A DNA stretch of 64,000 nucleotides from NCBI GenBank assembly GCA_025345505.1, contig JANVCC010000018.1, positions 12,468,231-12,532,230 on the forward strand. The letters run 5' to 3'. The notes beneath the pieces are model-generated. The model saw only the letters and a program-made list of their open reading frames with translations, made no database searches and had not been told where the DNA came from. This document shows positions 10,799-23,140 of this stretch, piece after piece; position 1 is the stretch's first letter, and each line of letters opens with the position of its first letter. This stretch comes from Todiramphus chloris collaris. Its lineage: Eukaryota > Chordata > Aves > Coraciiformes > Alcedinidae. A program made the translations under genes and the position numbers.

Positions 10799-11888
10799 AA
10801 ACAAAAAAAAAAAACCCAAACTTATATATAAATTAAATATAACTGTTTAAAGGACACTACAGAAAAATCATAGAGATTATGTAAATCAACTGCTTGAAAT
10901 AAATCTCTCAGTTTTATGTCTTCTGTTGATGTTAGAGATGCTGCAAAAGCAGTACACAGTGTCCACAGAAGTGTGTTACCACGGCCTACTACATGCTTAT
11001 TTGTCTGAGCTATTTTGATTAATACATTAATCATCTCCTTTAGATGTTTTACTTCTGGGAGTTTATGGAGGCTTATTTAGCAAGGCAGTGAGCACAAGCT
11101 TGGCTGCTCTCAGACTGTGGCACTGGCAATGCAGCGTCACTCTGCTCACGCTCCCATTGACTAGCTTCAGCCTCATTAACCAGGGTTATAATCTCTCCTT
11201 GCACCAGGACATGGTAATTTTCCATGTTGCTAACACTTGTCCATTGTTACTAGCCCTAACAATTTTTTCCTCATTCTGAACTAAGTAGTGAGAGTGAAAT
11301 AGTGAAGAAACCTGATAACATCATAATCTCTGGCTCTGTCCGGGTCTACTCTGAGAGACTAAACTTAATTTTTCCATTACTATTTTTTTCCTTTTGTGCC
11401 TTTTTCCATCCTTGGCATTTTGTCACTGTTGCATTTATGTTTAATTTAATACAGTGAAAACTCTTAAAATATGTAACAAAATAGATAACCAGTAGCTTAT
11501 TTTTGAACCTTATTTTTAATATATTCTTCTTATCATCTTGCCTTTAGCTGAGCTTTGGAGCCTTGGACCCCCATTGCTAAAAGTAGAGATGAAATTTCTA
11601 TTGATATGAATGAGTGGAGAATATTTGCAGAAACATTTAGGAATGCATGTTTCAGTAAACAACCAGAGATAAAAAAAAATATTATCGTAAGGGTGGAACT
11701 TTACATAGATTGTAGAAAACTGCCCATTGCAATGCCGTTGATGTTGAATCTCAGATGTCCAGAAGCTCACTTCTACTTCAGATTGCAATCTGGTCTGCCC
11801 ATGAGCACTTAGACATAAACCTTACTAGGAAGGATCTTCTTCACCTGAAATCCTCTGAAGTGGCATACTCCATACTTCTTCTGTGTCT
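10799..11888. other. Intergenic, no gene seen
   Basis: AT-rich DNA between two CR1 copies. Open frames of 63-90 codons near 11.09 and 11.55 kb overlap on both strands and match no family I know. Confidence 0.5.
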
Positions 11889-12294
11889 ATACTTTCATTA
11901 CAGACAGACTGAGAGAGTTGGGGTTGTGCAGTCTGGAAAAGAGAAGGCTCCAGGGAGACCTTATTGTGTCCTTCCAGTATCTTAAGGGGGCCCACAAGAA
12001 AGCTGGGGAGGGACTTTTTGGTCTGTCAGGCAGTGATAGGACTAGAGGGAATGGATTAAAACTAGAGATAGGTAGATTCAGGTTGGACATTAGGAAGAAT
12101 TTCTTCACCATGAGGGTGGTGAGACACTGGAACAGGTTGCCCAGAGAGGTGCTGGAAGCCCCATCCTTGGAAGTGTTTAAGACCAGGCTGGATGGGGCTC
12201 TGAGCAACCTGCTCTAGTGAGAGGTATCAGGGGGTTGGATCTGGATGATCTTTAAGTTCCCTTCCAACCCTGACAATTCTATGATTCTATGATT
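11889..12294 (+). mobile_element. CR1 LINE 3' end, relatively young copy
   Basis: About 400 bp of CR1 ORF2 C-terminus and 3' UTR. The hallmark stretches GACTGAGAGAGTTGGGGTTG, GGAACAGGTTGCCCAGAGAG and CTGGATGGGGCTCTGAGCAA are well preserved. The element ends with the tandem octamer ATTCTATGATTCTATGATT at 12276-12294. The 99-codon frame across it is the residual ORF2 tail (residues like [20 protein letters not shown]), not a host gene. It is 5'-truncated, as usual for CR1. Confidence 0.95.
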
Positions 12295-13250
12295 ACAGTC
12301 TTGGAGTACTTAAGACCTGAGAGACATAAGATGTTAGTCCTTTGAGAAACCTGTTATCTGGACCACAACTGATGTAGATGATAGAACTGTTCACATCTTG
12401 CAAACAGCTTTGCACAGATATTGTCCACACATCATTGCCCAAAGCAGGCCATAATGTCCAGATTTGGGATATTCTGGGTAAATGTGTACCTTGCCAGACC
12501 TATAGAAGCAGGCACTCTGCATAGATAAGTACAATTTATATATCTGACTAGTCTGTGAGTGTCCTGAGATTTTGATCCTTGAGCTCTGGACAGCTTCTGT
12601 CATTTTTATCCGGTGTTGAAGAAATACAAAATGTGAAAACTTGCTCAAGAAGATAATTGTGGCCATCGTTTCCCCTCTTTTCTGTTCTTCTACTGGCTTC
12701 TGGTGGCTTCATGATTCTTGTATTCATGGAGTCACTTGTAAGTAAAATTGTCCAGGGACTGTTCTTTGGCCCCTGAGATATGGTATAATGGTATATGGTA
12801 TAAGGATAAAATTATCCAGATGAACTCTCTAAACTCCAAAACTGGGTGGCTGTGTCCAAACTGCCTATTAGGAATTATTCATAATCCCTAACCTGTATGG
12901 AACAATAGTAGCTGGTCTGTGCCAAAACTTTTCAAAAGGTTGTTCTACCAATTAATAGTATGAATAATACTATGCTTGTCCTTGAACCTGTGACCTGTCC
13001 CTGTATAGCCAGCTGTTAAGACTTAACTCAGCTCTTGAAGGAGAGGTGTAGCTGCCCAAGTGTGGTTTTTGTCAGATAACACTTGTGAAGACCTCAAAGT
13101 TAATTTTCGCTTCCTGATCAAGTGATACAACCAAAACGATACTGTAGTAGAAAAGATTTTGAGAAGAGATGGGAAGAAACTACCTTCCTTTTAATCATGC
13201 TTATCTTTGGAATACTGTTATTTAGACAGGATCCCAAATGGGGAATCTAC
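12295..13250. other. Intergenic, no gene seen
   Basis: Ordinary AT-rich sequence after the CR1 copy. A short ATGGTATA duplication near 12.78-12.80 kb is the only local structure noticed. Confidence 0.5.
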
Positions 13251-13254
13251 ATCA

Positions 13255-13640
13255 CTTTTCAGCCATCCAGCAGCAGAAGGGCAGGGTGCAGGGCAGGAGC
13301 AAGGTGTGGGGAGCTGAGGGTATCCTCACCACCCAGTGCATCCCCTTAGTGCCCTGGTGAAGGGAGCAGAGGAGGGGTACCAGGGCCAGCTGAGACCTAG
13401 CCAGGAGGTCATGGCAGCCGTGCAAGGCCATTCCAATACAGGTAGTCTAGTCTAGGCATGGACCAGAGATTCAGTGCAGCTCCCAAATAAGGGCTAAAGC
13501 CCCATCCAAGCCTCCACAAAGCTCTTCATCATTAACTCTGCTTTGCTCCTAGACCTCTTATCTGAGGTTCGTCTTATCAGAGCTGATCTTGAGCACAAGC
13601 AGCAAACTCTGAGGAAGCAAGGTAAAAGCTTGTAGATCTT
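13255..13640. repeat. Unclassified GC-rich block, possibly an interspersed repeat
   Basis: About 385 bp with markedly higher GC than its flanks. It starts near 13255 with a G/A-rich segment (AGAAGGGCAGGGTGCAGGGC) and runs through CATGGCAGCCGTGCAAGGCC and AAGCCTCCACAAAGCTCTTC to GAGGAAGCAAGG. The style (short purine-rich phrases, abrupt composition change, no conserved frame) resembles an old LTR or other retroelement fragment. I could not assign a family or orientation. Confidence 0.35.
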
Positions 13641-14063
13641 GCGGTGCACTCATGGCCCTGACAGTAGCATCATATTCATTCACTGCTGTATGAAAGAAAA
13701 ATAGCTGAGGGACTAGATTTTCATTTAGATGTCTGTCTCTCTACACTAAATGGAAACTGAACGCATAGGCTTTTTGTTTGTTAGTTTGTATTTTTTTCAG
13801 GGGGTGGGGAGCTGGGGAGACTAATCTTAAATTACTTACTATGATATGCAAATATGCTTTAGGAACTTCTGAAGAATCAGATGTTGATGAGCATAAAGTT
13901 AGATCAATTAACAGTGAATTTTATTTCTTGATGCTTGTATTTCCAGGACTTTCTCCTTCACAGTGGTGTTTTGAACATTCCAAAATGCTCTGTCATGCCA
14001 CTGTTTTCATACAGAAGAAACTAATCTACAACTACAACAACACCCTGTTAGGAAATGAAATGA

Positions 14064-14099
14064 AATAAAAAAATAAAATAAAATAAAATAAAATAAAAT
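14064..14099. repeat. (AAAAT)n microsatellite
   Basis: Pentanucleotide AAAAT/ATAAA units in tandem. No poly(A) or SINE body recognisable next to it. Confidence 0.85.
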
Positions 14100-16605
14100 C
14101 ACATCTCGCTTTGTGATGAGACTAACCAAGGGATTGTATCCACAGAATCTTTTTTTCAGTGCCTATGTGTTTGAAAGCTTTTTATAAAGTAAGCTTGATC
14201 TTAAATTTGCTAATTCAATTGTATATTGGTCCAAGTAGCTTCAGTATAATAAAAGAATTTTTATTCAGGGTTTAGTTGTGGATTTTTTTTTTTTTTTTTG
14301 CTAATAAATATCAGTTTCACATTATATTTAGTAAAGGTCTAAGAGAATTCCAATTGATAGTGAACTTTAACCCCAACTACCTACTCCTTCAGCTTCTTTT
14401 ATAGCTGATCTTATGATCATGTAGTTACAGGGTGAGTTTAAATTTACAACACTGCTGTAACAAGATGTTGAATACATGCCAGATGAAAAACATCTTTTTT
14501 AAAGGTGTTGGCACTCCATAGCTGGTACTCTGAAATTGAAATAGTCATGAGTATTGGTCCCTGCTGAATATATGATTTTGATATGGCTTTAATAAAGGTG
14601 GTTACATAGTTCCTTCTGTAAAAGGAGGATGATAATGGCAGCCTAGTGGGATAATTTCCATAGTCTTCTCCAGCTCTAGCTGCAAATATATCTAAAATAA
14701 AAATGACATCATAATGTTTGTATTGGAAAAAGTATCTCCAGAAACTGCTGCAGCTTCAGAAAATAAGGCAACAGGAAAAAAAAAAAAAAAAAAGTAACTG
14801 TCTTCTAATATAGTCTTATTAGGTGGACTACTGTCACATGGCAAATCTACTTTTTGATGACTTTCTTTAACTAACATTTTACAACTGCAGACAGCACTTT
14901 CCAGGTTTGTATATTGAAAACCTTTTTAGAAATACCTGACCATAAGAAGTAAAGTGATTCTTCACAAAAATGACATTTTCATCATACGACTCTCCACTAA
15001 TGATGTGTTAACTCTGTCCCTAAATGACCTAAAGACAATAATTTATATGTATCAAAGTACACATTAGTTACTTTATTATTATCTCATTATTAGTTGTTTT
15101 CCATGCTCCTCAAAGAGAAAAGGCAAAAGTTTCTCCAGTATAAGACAAAAGTTTTCCTGCATTTCCCCTTTAAAAATAGAGATATTGTCCATTATAAATA
15201 TATATATATTTTTAATTGAAAACATGTTGGCATCCTAAAATTTGTCTGTATGTATTATAACATGTTTATTTGCTTGTCCCTTTCCTTTTTTATATGTGCT
15301 TTGGGATCCCCTATGAAGTCACTGTTTTGTAACTGCATTCTGTTATAATTTTGCTCATTTTTAATAATATGTATGATATTTCTGATGCCCTGAAGGACTC
15401 CCATGAAAATTAAATGTTTAAATAAAATGAGCCACCAATGCTTCTATTAGGCTAGTTAATATTTTATAAAATATTTCTAACTGTGAGGTTTTCAATACCT
15501 CAACTTCAAAATGACTTTCTAAATAGTATAAGAAATAACAAATACCCCTTGACTAAATAGCAAAGAACAAATTCAGTCTGCTTGACAGTTGCTATTCATA
15601 AACTGTCTGAGCTTCACTCTCATTGTTTATGATGTTAGATGAACCTTTTTGACAGAGTTACAGAACTAGATTCAGTCAGGGAATCATACCTTGATATATA
15701 TAAATTCCTTCTGGAATTATCCTCTATTTTCCTTTTTCAAATACAGATCCCCATCCTGTAGACTTAAGTCATTCAAAATTCATACCAATTTTACTGCCAG
15801 GCCAGTATCATCCCGACTATAATACAGAAAAGGCTGTCACCAGATACATCCACACAATTTCCTTTGAAGCCAATGAGATCTCTGTGCATTTTCAAAGAGA
15901 GAATACAGCCTTAGATGCTTAGAAATGACAAATGTATACTATTAGAATTCATTCAGTTTGCTAACTTGTATAAGTATTGAATAAAATCATTTTCATGGCA
16001 CTGTGATGCTTTTAAAAATAAGTTTCTGTTCAACAAAAATTAATTTGAGTAGTCCAGATGGTAAATTCAATACTATTTCCAGTAAAAATTTCTAAGCAAC
16101 ATTTTCCCAGCCTCTAAACTCAACCTTGGGTCTCAAATAAGTAGTGTCTATTCATGTATATCTATGATCATTCTTCCAGCTAAAAGTATGACTAACCTAA
16201 TTAGGTTTGAAGGTTAAGCCTTTTATCATTGTGCTTCTTTTTGTGATCATGTCCATACAAACCTATTGTTTTCAATTTTTTTTTAGAGAGACAGCATACT
16301 AAACTTTAACCAACTACTTTTGTATAATGCATAAATGAATGTAGACTACAGCTCATGTTACTTAGCTGTGTTTTTCTTTCAGTAATAACGGAAATAAAAA
16401 GCCATGTAAAATTCACATTTATTCCTCACTTTAGAAAATGCAGCATTGAATATATTCAGGATAAGTTGCATAAGTTATGACAGTACTTTCCTTTAACTTC
16501 CTTCTCTTCCCTAAAAAAAAAAAAAAAAAAGAGAGAGAGAGGGACAAAAAAAAGAAAAAATGAACACAAAACAAAAAACACCTCAGAAACTACCGTGATT
16601 TTGGT

Positions 16606-16653
16606 AGAGAAAAAAATGTACTGAAAAGGAGAGAAAAAAATGTACTGAAAAGG
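16606..16653. repeat. Perfect 24-bp tandem duplication
   Basis: Two identical adjacent 24-bp units, each containing AAATGTACTGAAAAGG (16606-16629 and 16630-16653), followed by a partial third start. It lies just past an A-rich/GA-rich tract, a common setting for replication slippage. Identity of the copies suggests a recent event. Confidence 0.9.
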
Positions 16654-19488
16654 AAAGAAAAAAACCAACCTGATATGAACAAGACTGGGTTTATACCTGT
16701 TTGTTTTATTCTCAGCTGTGCTACAAAGTCTGTTAGTGACCCTGGACATGTCCCTGAGAGCTAGGCTGGTGAATTCAATTATTATTTAAAGTGGAAAAAA
16801 ACCAGAAGCACTTTCCTGTTTTTAAACATGGACAGAAGTTGTAGCATACCCTACTGTTACACATCTTAGGTGTGAAAAATCTGGATTCACTTTCCTGGGT
16901 AGCCACAGTGTTTTAAATCTCTGTCATTCAGCTTAAGTATATCCACCAGTTAGACACACTACAGGCTATCAGACTATTCTCTAGTTATCATGTTGTAACC
17001 TTGCACTTGTTAAGAAAATAATTCAACGAAAATGTGAACAAAACTTTTAACTAAGTGATTACAGTACTCACCTAAAGGCAAAAAAACCCTGGGTTCCTAT
17101 TTCTGTTCCTGTACTTCAAAGACTATTTAATGTAAAAATCGAAACAGCCTTGAGACGAGAATGTTCCTGAAAGAACTGGTGCTTCATTCTTTCCTACAAA
17201 GCAGAAAAAAGTAACTGGATCCTGCTTACCTGATAACTGGTTTCTGATTTGACTGCTGATTACAAAATAGGTGATCAAGAGCATCATCATTTGTGTCAGA
17301 TGTGTTTAAAAAAAAACATGTTTTTTTGTTGTGCTTAGGCCTGCTGTGGATGGTCAGTGTTGCAGAGCACAGCAGAAACCCCTGGGGATTTAGTGCAAGT
17401 TCACAGTGCACCACTGTTGATAGGTGCTGTGCTGCTAATGCTCAGGAAACTTCAGGCATGCCTATAATGAGAAACACTAACCTTTTGTAAACTCAAATCT
17501 ACAGTCTCTCTTGGGTTTAAGTGCCTCCAAATTTAGGCAGCAGCTGTTGCTTTGCTTCTCAGATTACAGTTTTCTACTGAAACATCTCCATTTTCTCCAA
17601 ATCCTGCTTTAGATGTTCAAATCCCTTTTGGGCTCTATCTCTTAATCTCTTCAATGCTTACCTTCCCCTGTGTAAATGGGAATATTTGTTCTTCTTACCC
17701 CTCCCTTTACCTTCTGTGTTGCCTGAATGCAGTTATGTAGGACAAGGGCTGTCTATTTGTTCACAGTAATTTTCACAAGTCTGTTTCTTTTGGGGACTGT
17801 TCAGACAGCTTTGGAAAACAAATTTGTACTAGAAAAGTTAGGTGCTCAACAATACAGTGAACTTAGCTGTTCCTTACTAGGACAAAAAAAAAAAAATTGT
17901 GGCAATGTGAGATGGTAATTTAGGACATGGAAGATGATAGAGCTACAATATCTGTGCTGGTCTGGGGAGACAATGTAATGCTGTTAATGAAAGCAGTGAT
18001 GTCAATACATCTCTGCAGGGGACATGTAACTGAAATGTAACAAACATGGGATATGGAGGTACTGTCAAACAGAAATGAATTTCAATGATATAACTGCATG
18101 TTCATTTTATTACACTTACCTGTTCCCTAGACCATCACTGACATTTCACATAGAGTACTGTAAGAATTATTTTGGATGTCATCAAGCTTGGAGGGTAATG
18201 ATCTGCAGTATGGATGAAATTCTAGGTGTGAAATCATGGCACATGCAGCCCCTGTATTATGTTTGCAGAGTATGAGAGAATTGCTGATGTTAAAAGGACT
18301 TTGAAGACTCTGATTCCTGGGATAAGCTTGTAGAGATTGTTGTTCTGTGACCGTTTCCTAGGGAGATATTCACCTGAGGCTCAGATGGTGAATGTGTGTA
18401 CAGGTTACAATGAAATTCACACTACGGAACACTGATATGGCCAGTGATTCTTAAGTATGAAGCGTAAGTTGGTGGAAAGTGAAATTTTATTTTGAAAGAT
18501 CAGGGTCTTTTTCCCCTTCATTAAAAAGACTAAATGCTAATGTCAAAACAAAATATTTAGAATCTTCAAAAAACGATGAATATTTTAGGCTGAAAGGTTT
18601 TGCTGAATTTAGCTTGGACTTGAAAAATAGTTTTGATAACCAAGTAATATATTTCTTGGTACACAGAGTGTTTGCCAAAAGAAAAAACAAAACAAAACAA
18701 CAAAACCCACAAAAGTAGCTATTCTAATAAACCATCCTGAGAGTAGCAGGTGAGCTGGGCTTATGACTACAGTTATACATAGTATGGACACATGAAATGC
18801 TTTTCCAAGACCAGAAAAAGACATTTCATTGCAACCCCAGAGACACCTGAACAGGAGAACTGGGCTTTGATAACCTCCCCACACCAGATATGATTATGTT
18901 TTTGCATGTGGATAGTTGAGGATTACAGAAATAAATGAAGCTAATAAAGCAGAAAGAGTCTGTGAAGAACCTACTATAGCAAATTACACCAAAAATGGTG
19001 TAAGTCACCTATGTTCATCTCAGCTTTAACTGGGTTTATGATTCTTGGTGAATCATTTATTGTCACATTGTTGTGGCTTTTTTTGTGGTTTTTTTTTAAT
19101 TATTATTTTTATTTGTTTTTTGTTGTTCACAAATAGCTTATACTAAAAAAAAAACCAAAACAAAAACAAACAAAACACCAAACTATTTCACCAAATGTAT
19201 TCACTAAGTAAAGTTATTTTGTTGAATAATTTCCAGGAACAGAAATTGCTTCCTGTTTTCATATTAAATTTCTTGATTATTACTTTTGCACATGAGCAGA
19301 AACCTATAAAATGTACTTACAGTATGAAAATGTTGGGGGCACACGATTCAAACTCCTCTCTTAAGTCCTTGGTGTAAATGAAATACTGGGGATTTACATG
19401 ATTCCAGGATAAAGTCCCATCAGTACAGGATATCTGGAAGAACGGTAAACTGAAACAAATCCAAAGGAGAAATAAAGCACTATGTTGT

Positions 19489-19575
19489 TTTTTTGTTTTT
19501 GTTTTTGTTTTTGGTTTTTTTTCCCAGAGGATTATTAACCCTTAGGGAAAAACAAAAACAAAAAATAACCCACCA
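19489..19575. repeat. Imperfect inverted repeat of (GTTTTT)n and (AAAAAC)n
   Basis: A T-rich arm built of GTTTTT units (about 19490-19525, ending TTTTCCC) is followed after about 20 bases by GGGAAAAACAAAAACAAAAA. The two arms can pair into a hairpin with the CCC/GGG at the loop end. Confidence 0.6.
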
Positions 19576-19975
19576 AAACTGAGAGTAGTGCAATGCTGTA
19601 ATATTTAATGTTCGAAACTGAGTGTATTTTGTGGAACAGCCAAATAAAGTCACTGGTTTCCCTGTAGTCAAAGAAAAAAAAAACAACAAAAACCCAAACA
19701 CTTAAATAAACTCATTATCTAATCTGCCCCCTTCCTGATCAACATCTTTGTGAGTAGTGGTGGCTCACATATGTTGTTTTAAAGATCTCTACAGCTCTAG
19801 AGCCTATAATCCCCCAGAAGATCTGTTTCAGCATTTTACTATTCTTACCATTGTATTACTATTTTCTAATATTCTAATCCTAATTTCAAATTCTGATGCA
19901 GATTAAACCCATCATTTCTTGCTCTATCTCTTAGTCTATGGTAAGTAATTTATTCTTCCTTTACTACTTGCAGTC

Positions 19976-20687
19976 TGTCAAGGTTTAGGGGCTGGGGTGG
20001 CCAGTCACTAGATACATGACAGATGCTCTCTAATAACCTGTCTCTCTTCCCAAAGGCGAAAAGAAAGGGAATAAGGGAGAGACCCTTATGGACTGAAAAA
20101 TAAATCTAATACAACTTTTATGAAAATAATAATAATCAACTAGATATACATAAAAATATACAAACCTAGTATTGAACCCAACTCCCCTGATGGCAGTTAC
20201 ACCATCGTCACCACTGATGCTGTGGAGCAAGCACTGTGGAAGTCACAGACTGGATTCAGATGCAGACAGGAACCAGATTCAGGAGCTGGATTCTGGAAAT
20301 AGATTCAGGAATACATGGATTGTGATAAAAGGCAGAATGGACAAATTCCTCCTTGGATTCCAGTTACTGAAGAAGAGAGCTTAAGCCTCATGATCCCTCA
20401 GGTTTATACTGGATATGACATATATGGGATAGAATGCCTTGCTGGTCATTTTAGGGTTACCTGTGCTGTCTGTTCCTCCCAGCAGGTTCAGCCTTTTACT
20501 TCCCCCCCTGCAACGTGGTACACAAGATTCAGCAGTGACCTTGGTCTGCACACCAGTCTTTGGTAGTAACTCTAAACATTAAGTGTTATCACTGTTAGAA
20601 GCAGACACTGTCTGAAAATATGCATATGTACAGGTAGAAGACACTTGGCTGAAAAGTAGATTCACTGTCCTAACTCAAACTAGGGCA
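19976..20687 (-). mobile_element. ERV LTR, family 'TGTCCTGGTTT', minus orientation
   Basis: About 712 bp bounded on the plus strand by TGTCAAGGTTTAGGGGCTGG at the left and ACTCAAACTAGGGCA at the right. Read on the minus strand, this is the same LTR as the one at 41598-42404 (shared landmarks: CACTGATGCTGTGGA, CTTGGTCTGCACACCAGTCT, GTAGTAACTCTAAACAT). It is more diverged than that copy and has a degraded terminal TG. No internal retroviral sequence adjoins it, so it appears to be a solo LTR from recombination. No convincing target-site duplication is visible. Confidence 0.88.
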
Positions 20688-20729
20688 GAGCCTTTTACAC
20701 ATTTGAAGAAATTCCTCTTTTAGTCTGCT

Positions 20730-20766
<37 letters not shown>

Positions 20767-21589
20767 AGGTTAAGGAATCATAATTCATTCAGTTGTTTTT
20801 TCTCCAGTTCTGTTTTCTAGAATCCCAGTTGTTCTTATTATTGTACTGAACTCTCTTCAATTTTGCATCTTTCATAAACTGTGGTGCCCAAAATTGAAAA
20901 AAGAAACCCAGCTGAGGTTTTAACAGAGCAGAGCAGAATAGAGTAGAAGAATTGTTTACAGGCTGTCTTTCTATTTATACCTTTTGGTATATGGTCTATG
21001 TCTTTTTGCAACAGAGTGACATTGTTGATTCACATTTATATTGACATCTGACTAGACCTTTTCCTGTGAAACCATTATGTTGTCAGATTATTTCCCACTT
21101 GGCTGTTTCTGACATTAAAAGTTTGGAATCTGTGAGTCTTGTAAATAACTACTACTTACTTATTGCTCTCGTGATTATATTCACAAATTCCCTCATTTTA
21201 GCAGAACTCTGTATAAATAAATCTCTTGTTGACAGAGCAGTCCACCTGAAGAGAAGTCACTCTCCACAGAGAGAGTTTGAATAAGAATTAAACAGTGGAC
21301 GATCCTTTATCGAGGAACAATTTGCTTGCCATAGCTGAAGTGCGGTAGTTAGAATTCACTGAATCTTTTTCCAGGTGAAATTAAATTGTGGAAATATAAT
21401 GAAAAAGGAGGTGTGAACATAATTAGTGTAAAAGCTTTTAGGAATGGAATAAGTATTAATGGAAATTATTAGTAATGGTTGCCCAGATATATTCTTGTTC
21501 CTAGGCAATTCATATTTTCTGGAGTACACTGTTTGGAAGGACTAAGGTTTAGCTGCAGGGACTTTCTTCTGTCCTAGACGTGTAGGAGT
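20688..21589. other. Intergenic with long poly-T
   Basis: AT-rich sequence containing a 33-base T-run at 20733-20765. The T-run could be the reverse complement of an A-tail, but no retroposed sequence is recognisable to its left, which is the LTR flank. No gene seen. Confidence 0.5.
20733..20765. repeat. Poly-T run of 33 bases
   Basis: Uninterrupted T33 preceded by TCTGCTCTC. The length is approximate because homopolymers are assembly-prone. Confidence 0.9.
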
Positions 21590-23140
21590 GGCAGTTGGAA
21601 GGGATTTCCAGCAGTCCATCTAATGCACCGCCTGCTCAAAGTGAGGCATAGCAATTCCAGATCTATGTCAGCTCTGGCTTTTTCTAACCATGTCTTGTAA
21701 ACCTCAAAGGATAGAGACTTCACCACTTCTCAGACTGCTCCAATGCTGTGCTATCTGCATACTGATAAGGTTTTTCATAGTGTCCAGTTTGAATTTCTCA
21801 AGCTGCAACTTGTCACAGCTGCTTCTTGTTAAATTGTCTGACACTCCAAAGAGTTTGGCCATGTCATCTTGGTAACTGCCCTTCTTCTGGTAGTAGGCTG
21901 TTTTTGGATTGTCCCTTAGCCTCCTATTTGCCAAACTAAACACTTAAAGGTCCTTCCATTTCTTGAAGGCCATATGTTCTAGGCTCCTAAACTGCTTGAT
22001 TGCTTTCTGATGGACCCTTTCTGGTTTCCCCACATTCAGTTTGAGCTATGGAATCCAAAAACTGGACAAAATACTCCAGTTGCAGCCTTGATAATGATGT
22101 GCAGAGTGACTTTCCAAGTGCTGGCCTCACTTCTACTAGTGTAGCCCTTGAACTTTATCTTATTCATGTTGGCAGAAGTGTAAGATCAAGTCCAACAGTA
22201 AATCTAGCACTGCCAAATCTCCAACTAAACTATGTCACTAAGTAACGCATCTGCACAAATACCTCCAGGGATGATGACTCAACCACTTCCCTGGGCAGCC
22301 TATTCCAACAATTAACAACCCTTTCAATGAAGATTGATACTCACTGTAAACTCAGGTGCTTTTAAGAGAGTGACATTCAGCCATTACTGCTCCATGAGGT
22401 TATTCCACTCCATATGCAGAACTTAGCATTTCTTCCTCTTTAGCTTCTCAAAGCTTCTGTTGTTCCAGTCTTCAGGTTTATCAAAGCCCCTAGAAGTGAG
22501 TCTGTAGCATTTGATGTGCCAAACACTCCTACAAAAAATGTTCTGAGGAAATATTCTGTCTCATCACACAGGGGAAGATATTGAACTGCACTGTCATTGC
22601 TTTAGAATACTGGAGTACTTTCTTCATTATCAACGTTTAAACCTTAAGCAACTGAATACTGTCTTGGAGCACTGTGGTGCAACCAGTTTCCAGTCCATTT
22701 AAAGGACTATTTATCTCACCACACTTTCTCAGCCTCCAAATAAGAATGTGGTGGAAGACATTGACAAATGCCTTAGTGGAGTGAAAGTTACAGGAACTGT
22801 TACCCCTTATATTCACATTTAATCATTTTGTCATAGAAGACAATCAGGTTGGCCAGGTATGATTTATATTTGTAAATCTATGCTGACTGTTCTTGGTTGC
22901 CTTCTTGTCTTCCTCATATATGGTTGCTGGAGGATATGCATCCTCCAATCCATCAGGGACTGTGCTTAGTGTGTCCACCTGGTAATTCCCTGTCTTGTCC
23001 TTCTTCCCTTTCTTAAATGTGGGCCTGATTAGTCATTGCCATGATTTTTAATAGTTAACAGCTTTATAATTACATTGGCCAACTCTTCTACAGCCCTGGT
23101 TATATTTTCAGGCTCTATGTTGAATAACATAATTTCTCTA
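21590..23140 (-). mobile_element. Antisense CR1 LINE mosaic (at least two pieces)
   Basis: Old CR1 sequence in reverse orientation. From 21590 the phrase TTGGAAGGGATTTCCAGCAG starts a 3'-end segment running to about 22175, including AACTGGACAAAATACTCCAG. At about 22180-22350 a second 3' end restarts with AATACCTCCAGGGATGATGA and CCTGGGCAGCCTATTCCAAC, implying two insertions. From about 22350 to 23140 the sequence follows the antisense of the CR1 RT region (for example CAGGTTGGCCAGGTATGATT and AAATCTATGCTGACTGTTCT). All frames are broken. Internal junctions are approximate. Confidence 0.8.

Larger units (their letters stand above)
13641..19975. other. Intergenic, simple repeats only
   Basis: A long AT-rich interval with no LTR, CR1 or coding exon recognised. 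Simple repeats: (AAAAT)n at about 14066-14099, poly-T near 14282-14300, poly-A near 14775-14793, poly-A then GA-rich at 16514-16540, and mixed T-rich/A-rich stretches at 19.08-19.18 and 19.49-19.57 kb. Short open frames are low-complexity or unsupported. Confidence 0.55.
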
